Positions 1-6,100 of a DNA stretch of 9,996 nucleotides are shown piece after piece. Location: the NCBI GenBank assembly GCA_900754385.1, contig CAAECP010000057.1:1-9996 (forward strand), read 5' to 3'. The first letter of the stretch is position 1. The number at the start of each line of letters is the position of its first letter. This stretch comes from an uncultured Collinsella sp. (GTDB lineage: Bacteria > Actinomycetota > Coriobacteriia > Coriobacteriales > Coriobacteriaceae). The notes under the pieces are model-generated. The model worked only from the letters and a program-made list of their open reading frames with translations, searched no databases and had not been told where the DNA came from. A program made the translations under genes and the position numbers.

Positions 1-422
1 ACGACACGCGTGCCCGGTGTGACCAGCTGCTCGAGCTCGTCGTAGTCGAGCACGCCGTTCGCGTCGCAGCCCGCACGCTCAACCGCCACACCCTGTTCCG
101 CCGCCAGGCGATTGAGCGGGCGTAACACCGAGTTGTGCTCGAGCACCGTCGTGACCACACGGTCGCCGGGGCGCACCACGCCACAGATGGCGGTGTTGAG
201 CGCAGCCGTGGAGTTGGGCGTAAAGCACACATGGTCCGCTCTCGGGCAACCCAAAAGGCGCGCGAGCTTGGCACGGCAACCGTGAATCGTACGAGCCGCA
301 TCGAGAGCACCCGACGTGGCGCCGCGCCCGGCATTGCCGAGCGAGCACATCGCCTGCGTCACGGCATCGATGACCGTCTGCGGCTTATGCATGGTCGTCG
401 CCGCGTTATCCAGATAGATCAT
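1..422 (-). CDS. Cysteine-desulfurase-family aminotransferase class V (EF2568-type), N-terminal part
   Basis: Partial PLP-dependent fold-type I enzyme; the first 140 residues are present and the rest, including the PLP-binding Lys, lies beyond the left edge. The protein opens with MIYLDNAATT, the hallmark start of NifS/SufS-like enzymes. It continues with FTPNSTAALN (residues 67-76) and LEHNSVLRPL (94-103), where His96 is at the position of the PLP-stacking His. The start ATG at 422 overlaps the TGA of the upstream DUF3343 gene (ATGA), implying translational coupling. Family knowledge: the EF2568-type branch clusters with selD and yedF and is linked to selenium-dependent molybdenum hydroxylases. 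Such enzymes mobilise S or Se from cysteine or selenocysteine. A general cysteine desulfurase role cannot be excluded from this fragment, but the neighbours favour selenium delivery. Confidence 0.88.
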   Translation of the reverse strand, partial: MIYLDNAATTMHKPQTVIDAVTQAMCSLGNAGRGATSGALDAARTIHGCRAKLARLLGCPRADHVCFTPNSTAALNTAICGVVRPGDRVVTTVLEHNSVLRPLNRLAAEQGVAVERAGCDANGVLDYDELEQLVTPGTRV

Positions 423-670
423 CGCACGACCTCCCACATGTCAATCACCGTAAAGCCCTCGGTGGGAACACCAGCTGCGGCAAGCTCGCCGCGCAGCAGT
501 TCCTCATCGGCAGGCAACGCCTTCCACGCCAGACCGCAGCCGGCAGCGACCACCCCGGGCACGGGAATCGTGCGCCCGGGAAGGCCGCGCTCGATGCACA
601 GGGACTCGCAGCCCATGGCGGCCGCCGTGGTGGGAAACGTGATGACAAGCGCCGGACGCTTCTCCCTCAT
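419..670 (-). CDS. DUF3343 putative Se/S carrier-like small protein
   Basis: Small protein of 83 residues matching the DUF3343 pattern: a short beta strand then a Phe-Pro-Thr-Thr turn (residues 12-15), a helix containing Cys21 and Cys25, the segment IPVPG (35-39), and a GCG motif (44-46) with Cys45. The family is annotated as a putative selenium/sulfur carrier; its biochemistry is not established. I chose the ATG at 670 because GGAG lies 5 nt upstream. A TTG at 685 in the same frame would add five residues but has no good ribosome binding site. It starts 19 nt after the yedF stop, and its own stop overlaps the ATG of the aminotransferase. Its place between yedF and a desulfurase-like gene suggests it accepts or passes on S/Se through Cys45 or the Cys21/Cys25 pair (inference). 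Confidence 0.82.
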   Translation of the reverse strand: MREKRPALVITFPTTAAAMGCESLCIERGLPGRTIPVPGVVAAGCGLAWKALPADEELLRGELAAAGVPTEGFTVIDMWEVVR

Positions 671-689
671 GGCAACTCCAACCAATACG

Positions 690-1316
690 CTACGGGCGCA
701 CGACGCGCACAGCCTGCTCCATCTTCTCCACGATCACGTACATGTTGGTGACCTCGCCCACCGCAAGCTGGTCTTTAATGCCAAAGTGGTCCAGGCAGGT
801 ACCGCAAGTGAGAATCTCGACGCCCTGCTCGACCAGGCCCTTCAGGTCATCGAGCACCGGCGAGCCCTCGGCGGTGAGCTTGGCGCCGCCGTTGTAGAAC
901 AGCATGGTCGCGGGCAGCTCCTCCTGCTGCGTCACGGCAAAGATGAAGGCCTTCATGAGCTTGTGGCCCAGCTCGTCGTCGCCGCGGCCCATGCAGTCGG
1001 TGTAGACGGAAATGACGAGCTTGCCCTTGCCGGAGCTGGCATCACAGAAGGCAGCGCCATCCTGCTCGGGATCAGCCACGGCAACGGCACCGGCGGTCGC
1101 CACGGTCACGTGCCACTCGGCGTCAGAAACCTTCTCGACCGAGGCCGTGCAGCCCTTCTCCTGCGCCATCTTGGAGATGTTCTTGACGGCGGTCGCGTTA
1201 TCGACCGAGGTCACGACAACGCCCTCGCCACCGAGCTGCTTGAGCGCCTTAAGCGTCTTGACGACGGGCAGCGGGCAGGCATCGCCCATGGCATTAACTT
1301 CAATCTTGGTAGACAT
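690..1316 (-). CDS. yedF: Selenium metabolism protein YedF (TusA-like plus DsrE-like domains)
   Basis: A 208-residue two-domain protein. Residues 1-75 form a TusA/SirA-like domain with the motif CPLP (Cys14-Pro17), the sulfur-accepting Cys of that family. After a linker rich in Ala and Asp, residues 98-208 form a DsrE/F-like domain with FYNGGAKL (140-147) and the conserved CGTCLDHFG (171-179) holding Cys171 and Cys174. Length and domain order match the selenium-associated YedF family, which occurs beside selD in organisms using selenium as a labile molybdenum-hydroxylase cofactor. The ATG at 1316 has AAAGGAAA about 5 nt upstream. It lies about 60 nt after the selD stop, separated by a palindrome (1336-1353), and 19 nt before the DUF3343 gene. 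The exact reaction is unknown; transfer of reduced Se/S between Cys residues is the usual inference. Confidence 0.93.
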   Translation of the reverse strand: MSTKIEVNAMGDACPLPVVKTLKALKQLGGEGVVVTSVDNATAVKNISKMAQEKGCTASVEKVSDAEWHVTVATAGAVAVADPEQDGAAFCDASSGKGKLVISVYTDCMGRGDDELGHKLMKAFIFAVTQQEELPATMLFYNGGAKLTAEGSPVLDDLKGLVEQGVEILTCGTCLDHFGIKDQLAVGEVTNMYVIVEKMEQAVRVVRP

Positions 1317-1335
1317 AGCATTTCCTTTCGAAAGA

Positions 1336-1353
1336 ACCGTTCTAGAGAACGGT
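1336..1353. repeat. 18-bp perfect palindrome between selD and yedF
   Basis: ACCGTTC-TAGA-GAACGGT, perfect 7-bp arms around four bases, inside the selD-yedF spacer. In the minus-strand transcript it would form a short hairpin followed by UUCUUUC. It could be a weak attenuator, a processing site or a protein site. It is too short, and its U-run too interrupted, for me to call it a terminator. Confidence 0.5.
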
Positions 1354-1376
1354 AAACAGTTACATAAACGTGCGAG

Positions 1377-2426
1377 CTAGCGGACAACGTGGACGGCAGA
1401 ACCGCCCGGCACCGGCTCGCACACGCGGCCGACGACGGAGGCGATACGTCCTTCGGCATGCAGACGGCGCGCAAGCTCATCCACATCGGCAGCGGGTGCC
1501 GCGATAAGCAGGCCGCCCGAGGTCTGCGGATCGTACAGCGCGTCGAGCATCCCCGGCTCCAGACCATCGTCGACCGCCACGCGCGGGCCAAAAAAGTCCT
1601 GGTTGCGGTAGGCGCCGGCAGGGATAATGCCAAGGCGTGCCATGTCGAGCACCTGGTCAAAGAGCGGCACCGCCCCCGACACAAGCTCAATCTGCACGCC
1701 CGAGCTCTCGGCCATCTCGCACACATGTCCGATCAGGCCAAAGCCCGTGATGTCGGTGCAGCCATGAAGCTCGAGGTCCTCGGCCAGACGAATCGGAGCC
1801 TCGTTGAGGGTCCGCATCGAGTCAAACATGGCTGCGGCCTCGTCCTGTTCGATGAGCTCGCCCTTAATGGCCGTAGTGATGATGCCCGAGCCGATCGCCT
1901 TGGTCAGCAGCAGAACATCGCCTACGCGTGCGCCGCTGTTGGCGAGCATACGGTCAAGCGCGACAAAGCCACTCACGGACAGGCCGTACTTGGGCTCGTC
2001 GTCGTTGATGGTGTGGCCGCCCGCGATGGCACAGCAGGCCTCGACGCACTTGTCGGCGCCACCCGCCAGAATCTGGCCAGCAGCCTCAACACCCAGGCAA
2101 CTGGGTATGCAAAGCAGGTTCATGGCATGGCTCGGCCGTCCGCCCATGGCGTATATGTCCGACAGCGAGTTTGCCGCGGCGATCTGGCCAAACAGGAACG
2201 GGTCGTCGACCATCGGTGGGAAGAAGTCGATGGACTGCACGAGGCCCAAGTTATCGCCAACGCGGAAGACGCTCGCATCGTCGGAGGTATCGAACCCCAC
2301 GAGCAGGTTGTCGTTATGCACATTGGGTAAGTCGCCCAGGACCTGGGCGAGGGCTCCAGGAGCCAACTTAGCGGCTCAACCGCTCGCGGCAGTCATCTGC
2401 GTGAGCTTCATGAGATCGTCAGCCAT
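1377..2426 (-). CDS. selD: Selenophosphate synthetase SelD, selenoprotein with in-frame UGA (Sec17)
   Basis: SelD makes selenophosphate from selenide and ATP, the selenium donor for Sec-tRNA and for Se cofactors. The full frame is 349 residues including one UGA (2376-2378) read as Sec17. The N-terminus reads MADDLMKLTQ then TAASG-Sec-AAKLAPG, aligning Sec17 and Lys20 with the catalytic Sec/Cys and Lys of the family. Other hallmarks are DTSDDA (46-51), AANSLSDIYAMGG (84-96), GGHTINDDEPKYG (136-148), TDITGFGLIGH and YDPQTSGG, for ATP and metal binding. The ATG at 2426 has GAGGAGG close upstream. Starting downstream of the UGA would need the TTG at 2366 and would delete the active site, giving 329 residues against a family norm near 345. 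A SECIS-like hairpin follows the UGA. The gene lies 84 nt after the activase gene and precedes yedF. Confidence 0.93.
2333..2364 (-). promoter_or_regulatory. Candidate bacterial SECIS element within selD
   Basis: Downstream of the UGA the mRNA holds two adjacent perfect hairpins. The first (2352-2364) is GGCTC-CTG-GAGCC, with its loop 16 nt after the UGA. The second (2333-2349) is CGCCCAG-GTC-CTGGGCG, a 7-bp stem with a 3-nt loop starting with G, 33 nt after the UGA. Known bacterial SECIS elements have a stem of 4 bp or more, a small loop with a G in its first two positions, and a UGA-to-loop distance of roughly 16-37 nt. The second hairpin fits all three, so I favour it. SelB binding is inferred. 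Confidence 0.72.
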
Positions 2427-2461
2427 CGATTCCTCCTCTCATAGGTCAATCATTTCCTCCC

Positions 2462-2467
2462 AGTATA
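2462..2467 (-). promoter_or_regulatory. Weak candidate -10 box ahead of selD
   Basis: In the 84-nt gap between the activase gene and selD the minus strand reads TATACT, close to TATAAT. The best -35-like hexamer, TTGCCC, is about 20 nt upstream, which is longer than ideal. It could give selD a secondary promoter, but selD is more likely read mainly from the operon promoter near 4860. Confidence 0.22.
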
Positions 2468-2510
2468 CGCATGGCGACGCCGAGAGCGGGCAATTTATCG
2501 CACCGGCCCC

Positions 2511-3275
2511 CTACGCGAGCGCTTGTGCGCGAATGGCCGCACCGATGGCACCGGCAAAGCGGGCCTGGGGCGAGGTGGTGACCGGCGAGCCCACCAATGC
2601 ACCAAGACGCTCGACGACATAGGCGTTTTCGCACAGACCACCGGTCAGATAGTACGGGGCGCCCGCGGCTTGCGAGGCCATGGTCGCCACACGCGACACG
2701 ACGCTCTCTATCACACCGCGGGCAATGTTCTCGCGCGGCTCGCCGCGGCCGATCAGGCTAATGACCTCGCTCTCGGCAAACACCGTGCACATGCTGCTGA
2801 TCTTGGTGGGCTCGCCGGAACGCGCCAGGTCGGCCATCTGCTGCTGGGAAATGCCCAGGCGGTCTGCCATGATCTCCAAAAAACGCCCCGTACCGGCGGC
2901 GCACTTGTCGTTCATGGCGAACTTTGCCACGCGGCCGCCCTTGATCGTAATGACCTTGGTATCCTGGCCGCCCACGTCAATCACCGTGCCATGGTCGCCA
3001 AACAGACGCACGGCACCGGTACCGTGGCAGGTAATCTCGGTCACAACCTTGTGCGCATAGGGCACGGCGACACGACCATATCCGGTCGCGATCACGCGCA
3101 CATCGTCGGCAGCCACGTCATAGCCAGCCGCTGCCAGTGCCTCGCGCAGCCGCTCGGAAGCATCGACCGAGGAGAACCCGGTTGGCTGCACGCACGTCCA
3201 CGCCACCGAACCCTCCTCATCGACCACAGCGGCCTTAGCCGCCGTAGACCCGATATCGATCCCGATCCCTATCAT
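2511..3275 (-). CDS. yjiL: 2-hydroxyacyl-CoA dehydratase/reductase activase ATPase (HgdC/YjiL-like)
   Basis: A 254-residue BadF/BadG/HgdC-type ATPase of the actin fold. These homodimers hold one [4Fe-4S] cluster between subunits and use ATP hydrolysis to push electrons at very low potential into a partner iron-sulfur enzyme. Visible motifs are GIDIGSTAAK (5-14, phosphate loop), ATGYGR (63-68), DVGGQDTK (100-107), NDKCAAGTGRFLE (122-134) with Cys125, SSMCTVFAESE (160-170) with Cys163, and YLTGG near the C-terminus. Cys125 and Cys163 are the two expected cluster ligands. The ATG at 3275 has AGGAG about 6 nt upstream. Length matches single-domain activases. The natural partner is the double-cubane reductase encoded just upstream, although an unusually long structured spacer of about 155 nt separates the two. 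Assignment to YjiL rather than a dedicated HgdC rests on that partner. Confidence 0.93.
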   Translation of the reverse strand: MIGIGIDIGSTAAKAAVVDEEGSVAWTCVQPTGFSSVDASERLREALAAAGYDVAADDVRVIATGYGRVAVPYAHKVVTEITCHGTGAVRLFGDHGTVIDVGGQDTKVITIKGGRVAKFAMNDKCAAGTGRFLEIMADRLGISQQQMADLARSGEPTKISSMCTVFAESEVISLIGRGEPRENIARGVIESVVSRVATMASQAAGAPYYLTGGLCENAYVVERLGALVGSPVTTSPQARFAGAIGAAIRAQALA

Positions 3276-3307
3276 GGCTCTCTCCTAATCTAAACATCAA
3301 AGGTAGC

Positions 3308-3323
3308 GGCGCGTTCAGGCGCC
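3308..3323. repeat. Short hairpin-forming inverted repeat upstream of the activase gene
   Basis: GGCGC-GTTCAG-GCGCC has perfect 5-bp arms and a 6-base loop, lying between the large palindrome and the activase ribosome binding site. It may be part of the same structured spacer. No T-run follows it on either strand, so it is not a convincing terminator. Confidence 0.4.
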
Positions 3324-3335
3324 TTAGCTCTAGGT

Positions 3336-3428
3336 TTCTCAGGTGCCGGAGATTGCCCCGAAAGAGGAGCGCAGCGTACTTTGGGTACGCAAGCGACGGT
3401 TTGAGGGGCAAGATCCGGTGCCTGAGGA
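3336..3428 (+). repeat. Large imperfect palindrome in the spacer between reductase and activase genes
   Basis: The outer arms 3336-3350 and 3414-3428 pair over 15 positions, including G·U pairs at 3344/3420 and 3345/3419. Next comes a tandem G·A mismatch (3351-3352 with 3412-3413), then a 7-bp inner stem (3353-3359 with 3405-3411). Centrally, GCGTAC-TTTGG-GTACGC (3374-3390) forms its own hairpin. The wobble and tandem G·A pairs exist only if the plus strand is the RNA; the minus strand would have C·A and U·C mismatches there. That argues for a structured plus-strand RNA or an inserted repeat in the opposite orientation to the operon. I do not recognise the family. Confidence 0.65.
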
Positions 3429-3430
3429 AG

Positions 3431-4597
3431 CTAGAGGGTTTCGATGAAGGCGGCAATGCGCGTCTCAATCTGGCCCATGTCACCGTTGCTGTAGTCGGTC
3501 TCGATCTTCATATACGGAATGCCTGCACCCTCAACGACCTCCTGCATACGTGCACTCTCCACGTTAAAGGTGTGGCAGGCCTGCAGCACGCTCTCCACCA
3601 CACCATCGATGTGGTACTTCTCGCACATGGCCAGCGTGTTCTCCATGCGGCCTTCGTTGGGCGTCATGACCGAGCAGTTGATGTCCAGGTAGCGGTCGGC
3701 GATGGCGCGCAGAATGTCGGGTGCATCCGGGTCGATCATCATGGCCGCTGTGCGCTCGCCCGAGCAATCGTCCATGCACACGACCACGCCGCCGTTGGAC
3801 TCGATAGTACGGCCGATCTTGTTGATCACGCCGCCCACCGGGCAGCCGGTGATCAAAATGCGCTTGGCATCCGCCGCGACCGGGCGCTCGCCCGCGTTGT
3901 AGGCCTCGCGCAGCTTGGCAACCTTTTGCTCCAACTGCTGCGTATAGGCCTCGATATCAAAACTGAACGTGCCGGCAAACATGGTGCTCATCAGGTCGAC
4001 GCCGCTCATGGCCGCCGGCTGGTTGGCCTGCAGCGCAAACATCTCGAGCTGGGCCGCACGCAAGCGGTTGCGACGACGGACGGCAGCGCGCAGGTCGTCG
4101 TCGGTAATCGTGATGCCGTAGAAGCCCTCGAGCTCCTCCTTGAGCAGGCGGCACTCCTCGTACCAGCCTTCACGCTCGTAGGCGCGGTCGCGACCCTGAG
4201 GAAGATGCAGAATGTGCGTGCGCTTGAGCTCCCCCAGCAGCTCGTACATCTTCTTCTTGCCGTCGCAGGTGGTCTCGCCGATGATCATGTCGCTAAAGTA
4301 CGTAAACGGGCACTTTTGCGAGTAGGCAAAGCCGTACGTCGACTTGATGAGCGGACACAGATTTGCCGGCAGCACCTTCTCGGCCTCGGGAATCACCTCA
4401 TCGGACGTACCGCACAGAGCGACACTTGCGGCCCCCGCGGCATCGATAATCTCGAGCGGCGTATAGCTGCACAAGAAGCCGACCAGGCGATTGCCCGCCT
4501 GTTTATAGTCCTTGACGCGAATAAACGCCGCCTTGCGCTGCTCGTTGAATTCCTCAAACGTGCTGGGCAGCTTAACCTCTTCGATCGCTTCAGCCAT
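3431..4597 (-). CDS. yjiM: Double-cubane-cluster anaerobic reductase (YjiM / HgdB-like)
   Basis: A 388-residue member of the 2-hydroxyacyl-CoA dehydratase D-component superfamily. The single-gene YjiM-type branch, paired with one activase, contains enzymes with an [Fe8S9] double-cubane cluster that reduce small substrates at very low potential when driven by ATP. Sequence support: [16 protein letters not shown] (40-55) with Cys43, CPLIKSTYG (81-89) with Cys81, [22 protein letters not shown] region (95-116) with Cys96 and Cys111, a GCPVGG motif midway, DDCSGER, and a C-terminal CHTFNVES segment. These Cys residues are at the expected cluster positions. The ATG at 4597 is preceded by GAGAGGGG. 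No second dehydratase subunit is adjacent, which favours YjiM over a true 2-hydroxyacyl-CoA dehydratase. It is the first large gene of the string that continues into activase, selD and yedF. Its physiological substrate is unknown. Confidence 0.9.
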   Translation of the reverse strand: MAEAIEEVKLPSTFEEFNEQRKAAFIRVKDYKQAGNRLVGFLCSYTPLEIIDAAGAASVALCGTSDEVIPEAEKVLPANLCPLIKSTYGFAYSQKCPFTYFSDMIIGETTCDGKKKMYELLGELKRTHILHLPQGRDRAYEREGWYEECRLLKEELEGFYGITITDDDLRAAVRRRNRLRAAQLEMFALQANQPAAMSGVDLMSTMFAGTFSFDIEAYTQQLEQKVAKLREAYNAGERPVAADAKRILITGCPVGGVINKIGRTIESNGGVVVCMDDCSGERTAAMMIDPDAPDILRAIADRYLDINCSVMTPNEGRMENTLAMCEKYHIDGVVESVLQACHTFNVESARMQEVVEGAGIPYMKIETDYSNGDMGQIETRIAAFIETL

Positions 4598-4642
4598 AAC
4601 GGTTCCCCTCTCGAACCAAAAACGGATAACAGCGGTATCGAT

Positions 4643-4672
4643 GCACGGCGGACGGCGATTGCCCGACCGTGC
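4643..4672. repeat. Hairpin-forming sequence in the reductase 5' leader
   Basis: Outer arms GCACGG (4643-4648) and CCGTGC (4667-4672) are perfect complements, with further GC-rich pairing possible inside. It lies about 45 nt upstream of the reductase start in the transcript. No T-run follows, so it is more likely leader structure than a terminator. Confidence 0.35.
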
Positions 4673-4756
4673 TCAAACCCGGAATTTTGGGGAACCTGCT
4701 TTGCAGCTGATTATTTAGTTGTGCGTCGTCTCTCCCGGAGCCGTGAACATACCTGC

Positions 4757-4825
4757 TCATATGCGGCTCCGAGCCATATATAGGGCACGCGCGGCAACGC
4801 GGCGAATGTATGTCGTCTGCGGCAT
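4757..4825 (-). CDS. Possible 22-residue leader peptide upstream of the reductase gene
   Basis: A short reading frame with an ATG at 4825 preceded by AAAGGAGG, 8 nt from GGAGG to the start codon, among the strongest ribosome binding sites in the window. It starts with MPQTTYIRR and is Arg/Ala-rich (5 Arg, 4 Ala in 22 residues), ending at a TGA at 4757. It would begin roughly 25 nt after the predicted transcription start, as expected for a leader. A second ATG overlaps its stop (ATGA) and opens a 56-codon frame that ends just inside the reductase start. No family is recognised and it may be fortuitous; the ribosome binding site and promoter placement are the only support. Confidence 0.35.
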   Translation of the reverse strand: MPQTTYIRRVAARALYMARSRI

Positions 4826-4855
4826 GTGCGCACCCTCCTTTACAAGTTAAGGTCA

Positions 4856-4884
4856 ACTATATCAACGGTCATCGACCATGCGAA
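4856..4884 (-). promoter_or_regulatory. Sigma70-like promoter candidate for the reductase-selenium operon
   Basis: On the minus strand TTCGCA (4879-4884) and TATAGT (4856-4861) are separated by 17 nt. Each differs from consensus by one or two bases. Transcription would start near 4849, just before the AAAGGAGG of the leader ORF. It lies after the modC terminator, so the genes at 1-4597 probably form their own operon. Confidence 0.5.
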
Positions 4885-4892
4885 CACCGTTG
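4863..4892. promoter_or_regulatory. Inverted repeat spanning the reductase promoter
   Basis: CAACGGT (4863-4869) and ACCGTTG (4886-4892) are perfect 7-bp arms 16 nt apart. One arm abuts the -10 box and the -35 box lies between the arms, a typical place for a repressor site. GGTC-ATC-GACC (4867-4877) nests inside. The AACGGT half-site also occurs in the selD-yedF palindrome. The regulator is unknown. Confidence 0.42.
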
Positions 4893-4980
4893 ACATTCGT
4901 ACGACAGCATCGTGTGTCGCCGTTTAATAAATTATTATCTTGATTGATAAGAGTTTGTCATCCCTCATTCGGCGAACGGC
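4893..4980. other. AT-rich intergenic stretch
   Basis: Between the modC terminator and the reductase promoter lies an AT-rich stretch holding TTATC-TTGATT-GATAA (4935-4950), an imperfectly spaced inverted repeat that could be part of an upstream regulatory region. I see no convincing gene here. With 4598-4892 it forms the only gap longer than 300 bases between the large genes. Confidence 0.4.
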
Positions 4981-5015
4981 AAGACAAAGCCGCCGAGGCT
5001 TATATCCCCGACGGC
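4981..5015 (-). terminator. Intrinsic terminator after modC
   Basis: The minus strand reads GCCGTCGGGG, a 7-base loop, then CCTCGGCGGC and TTTGTCTT. This is a 10-bp stem with two G·U pairs that form only in minus-strand RNA, confirming the direction. It sits about 12 nt after the modC stop codon and closes the modABC operon. Confidence 0.85.
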
Positions 5016-5026
5016 ATTACCCGGCG

Positions 5027-6097
5027 CTATCGACAAACCAAATGGATCCTACTGGCATCAAAATGCATGCGCAGCGTCTCGCCTGCTTGCGGTAGCTCGT
5101 CGACAGGCACGCCCACCTTGTTGACCTTCCACTGCAGGCGCGTGGGCGCATCGACGCGCGGTACGTCCAGCAGCACCAGCCGCTCAAAACGTGAATCGCT
5201 CACGCGGGCCACGTGCAAATCATAGCTGTTGCGGCCCCGCTCGGCACGGTTGTCAACATGGAAGTAACTTGCGCGAATGCCCAGGTACACCACATTATCG
5301 GGAACCTCGCGACCCACGTTAAAGGTCATGCCCCAGTCGAGCGCCTCAACTTCCTCGGGCCCGATCTTTCGTGCGCGGCTTGTGTTCTTACACCCCGTCA
5401 GGCGCAGTGCCGCCAGCGTCTGCGGACGGCGGACCACGTCCTCGACGGAGCCGATCTCCTCCACATGCCCGTCGTGCATCACGCAGATGCGCTGGCAGAG
5501 GCGGCACGCTTCGTCAATGTCGTGGCTCACGTAGAGCACGGTGCGGTTACAGACGTCGAACAGGTCGAGCATGTTCTGTTCGAGGGCGCTCTTGAGATAG
5601 GAATCGAGCGCGCTCATGGGCTCGTCGAACATAAAGATGCCCGGATGCGCCGCCACCAGGCGGGCGAGCGCCACGCGTTGCTGCTGCCCGCCCGAAAGGC
5701 GCGCGGGGTAGCGGTCGGTAAAATCGGCCAAGCCGAAAATACCCAGATAGCGCTCCGCCAACCTTTTGCGCGCGGCGGCGTCGCCCGCATCCTTTACGCC
5801 GGCGCATACGTTATCGGCCACCGTCATGTTGGGAAACAGCTGATAGTTTTGGAACAGCAGGGCGCATTTGCGCTCCTGGGGCGACAGGTTGATGCCCGCC
5901 GCCGAGTCAAAAAAGGTCATGCCGTTGACGACGATCTTGCCCTCGTCGGGCGTCTCCACGCCGGCGATGCAGCGCAGCGTGCAGCTCTTGCCGCAACCCG
6001 AGGCACCAAGCAGCGCCACACGCTCCTCGCCGGCCTCAAGCTGCATGTCGAGCGTAAACCCGGGATAGCGCTTTTTGATATCCAAAACGAGTGACAT
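5027..6097 (-). CDS. modC: Molybdate/tungstate ABC transporter ATP-binding protein ModC
   Basis: A 356-residue ABC ATPase that powers molybdate import with ModB. Walker A is GASGCGKS (31-38), the Q-loop Gln is 83, the signature is LSGGQ (134-138), Walker B ends at FDEP with Asp158 and Glu159, and the switch His is 192 in SHD. Residues after about 240 form a C-terminal TOBE-like regulatory region, giving a length typical of ModC (about 350). The start ATG at 6097 is 3 nt after the modB stop, with GGGAGG about 10 nt upstream. The assignment to molybdate rather than sulfate or another oxyanion rests on ModA and ModB in the same operon. Tungstate is equally possible, since many anaerobes use W and the sequence alone cannot separate the two. 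Confidence 0.9.
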   Translation of the reverse strand: MSLVLDIKKRYPGFTLDMQLEAGEERVALLGASGCGKSCTLRCIAGVETPDEGKIVVNGMTFFDSAAGINLSPQERKCALLFQNYQLFPNMTVADNVCAGVKDAGDAAARKRLAERYLGIFGLADFTDRYPARLSGGQQQRVALARLVAAHPGIFMFDEPMSALDSYLKSALEQNMLDLFDVCNRTVLYVSHDIDEACRLCQRICVMHDGHVEEIGSVEDVVRRPQTLAALRLTGCKNTSRARKIGPEEVEALDWGMTFNVGREVPDNVVYLGIRASYFHVDNRAERGRNSYDLHVARVSDSRFERLVLLDVPRVDAPTRLQWKVNKVGVPVDELPQAGETLRMHFDASRIHLVCR

Positions 6098-6100
6098 GGC

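Noticed and set aside
135..1355. Long open frame on the plus strand (about 406 codons)
   Set aside because: It is antisense to yedF, the DUF3343 gene and the aminotransferase, all of which show clear family motifs. The translated product is low-complexity His/Arg/Gly-rich, typical of a frame opposite GC-rich genes.
1377..2366. selD read as a 329-residue protein from a TTG start
   Set aside because: It would lack the catalytic Sec/Cys and the conserved Lys and has no ribosome binding site at the TTG. Reading through the TGA restores a complete SelD from a strong start.
2439..2453. Five-codon mini-ORF just upstream of selD
   Set aside because: GGAGG is only about 2 nt from its ATG, too close for efficient initiation, and the next GAGGAGG clearly serves the selD start.
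3276..3430. Intrinsic terminator between reductase and activase genes
   Set aside because: The palindrome arms are not followed by a T-tract on the minus strand, and the genes on both sides encode obligate partners, so termination here is unlikely to be complete.
3353..4783. Long open frame on the plus strand (about 476 codons)
   Set aside because: It is opposite the double-cubane reductase gene, whose motifs are clear. There is no recognisable domain and no ribosome binding site.
4590..4856. 88-codon minus-strand frame upstream of the reductase, with several Cys
   Set aside because: It would start at a TTG without a ribosome binding site, shows no domain and overlaps the reductase start. 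Only the 22-codon frame inside this region has good initiation signals.
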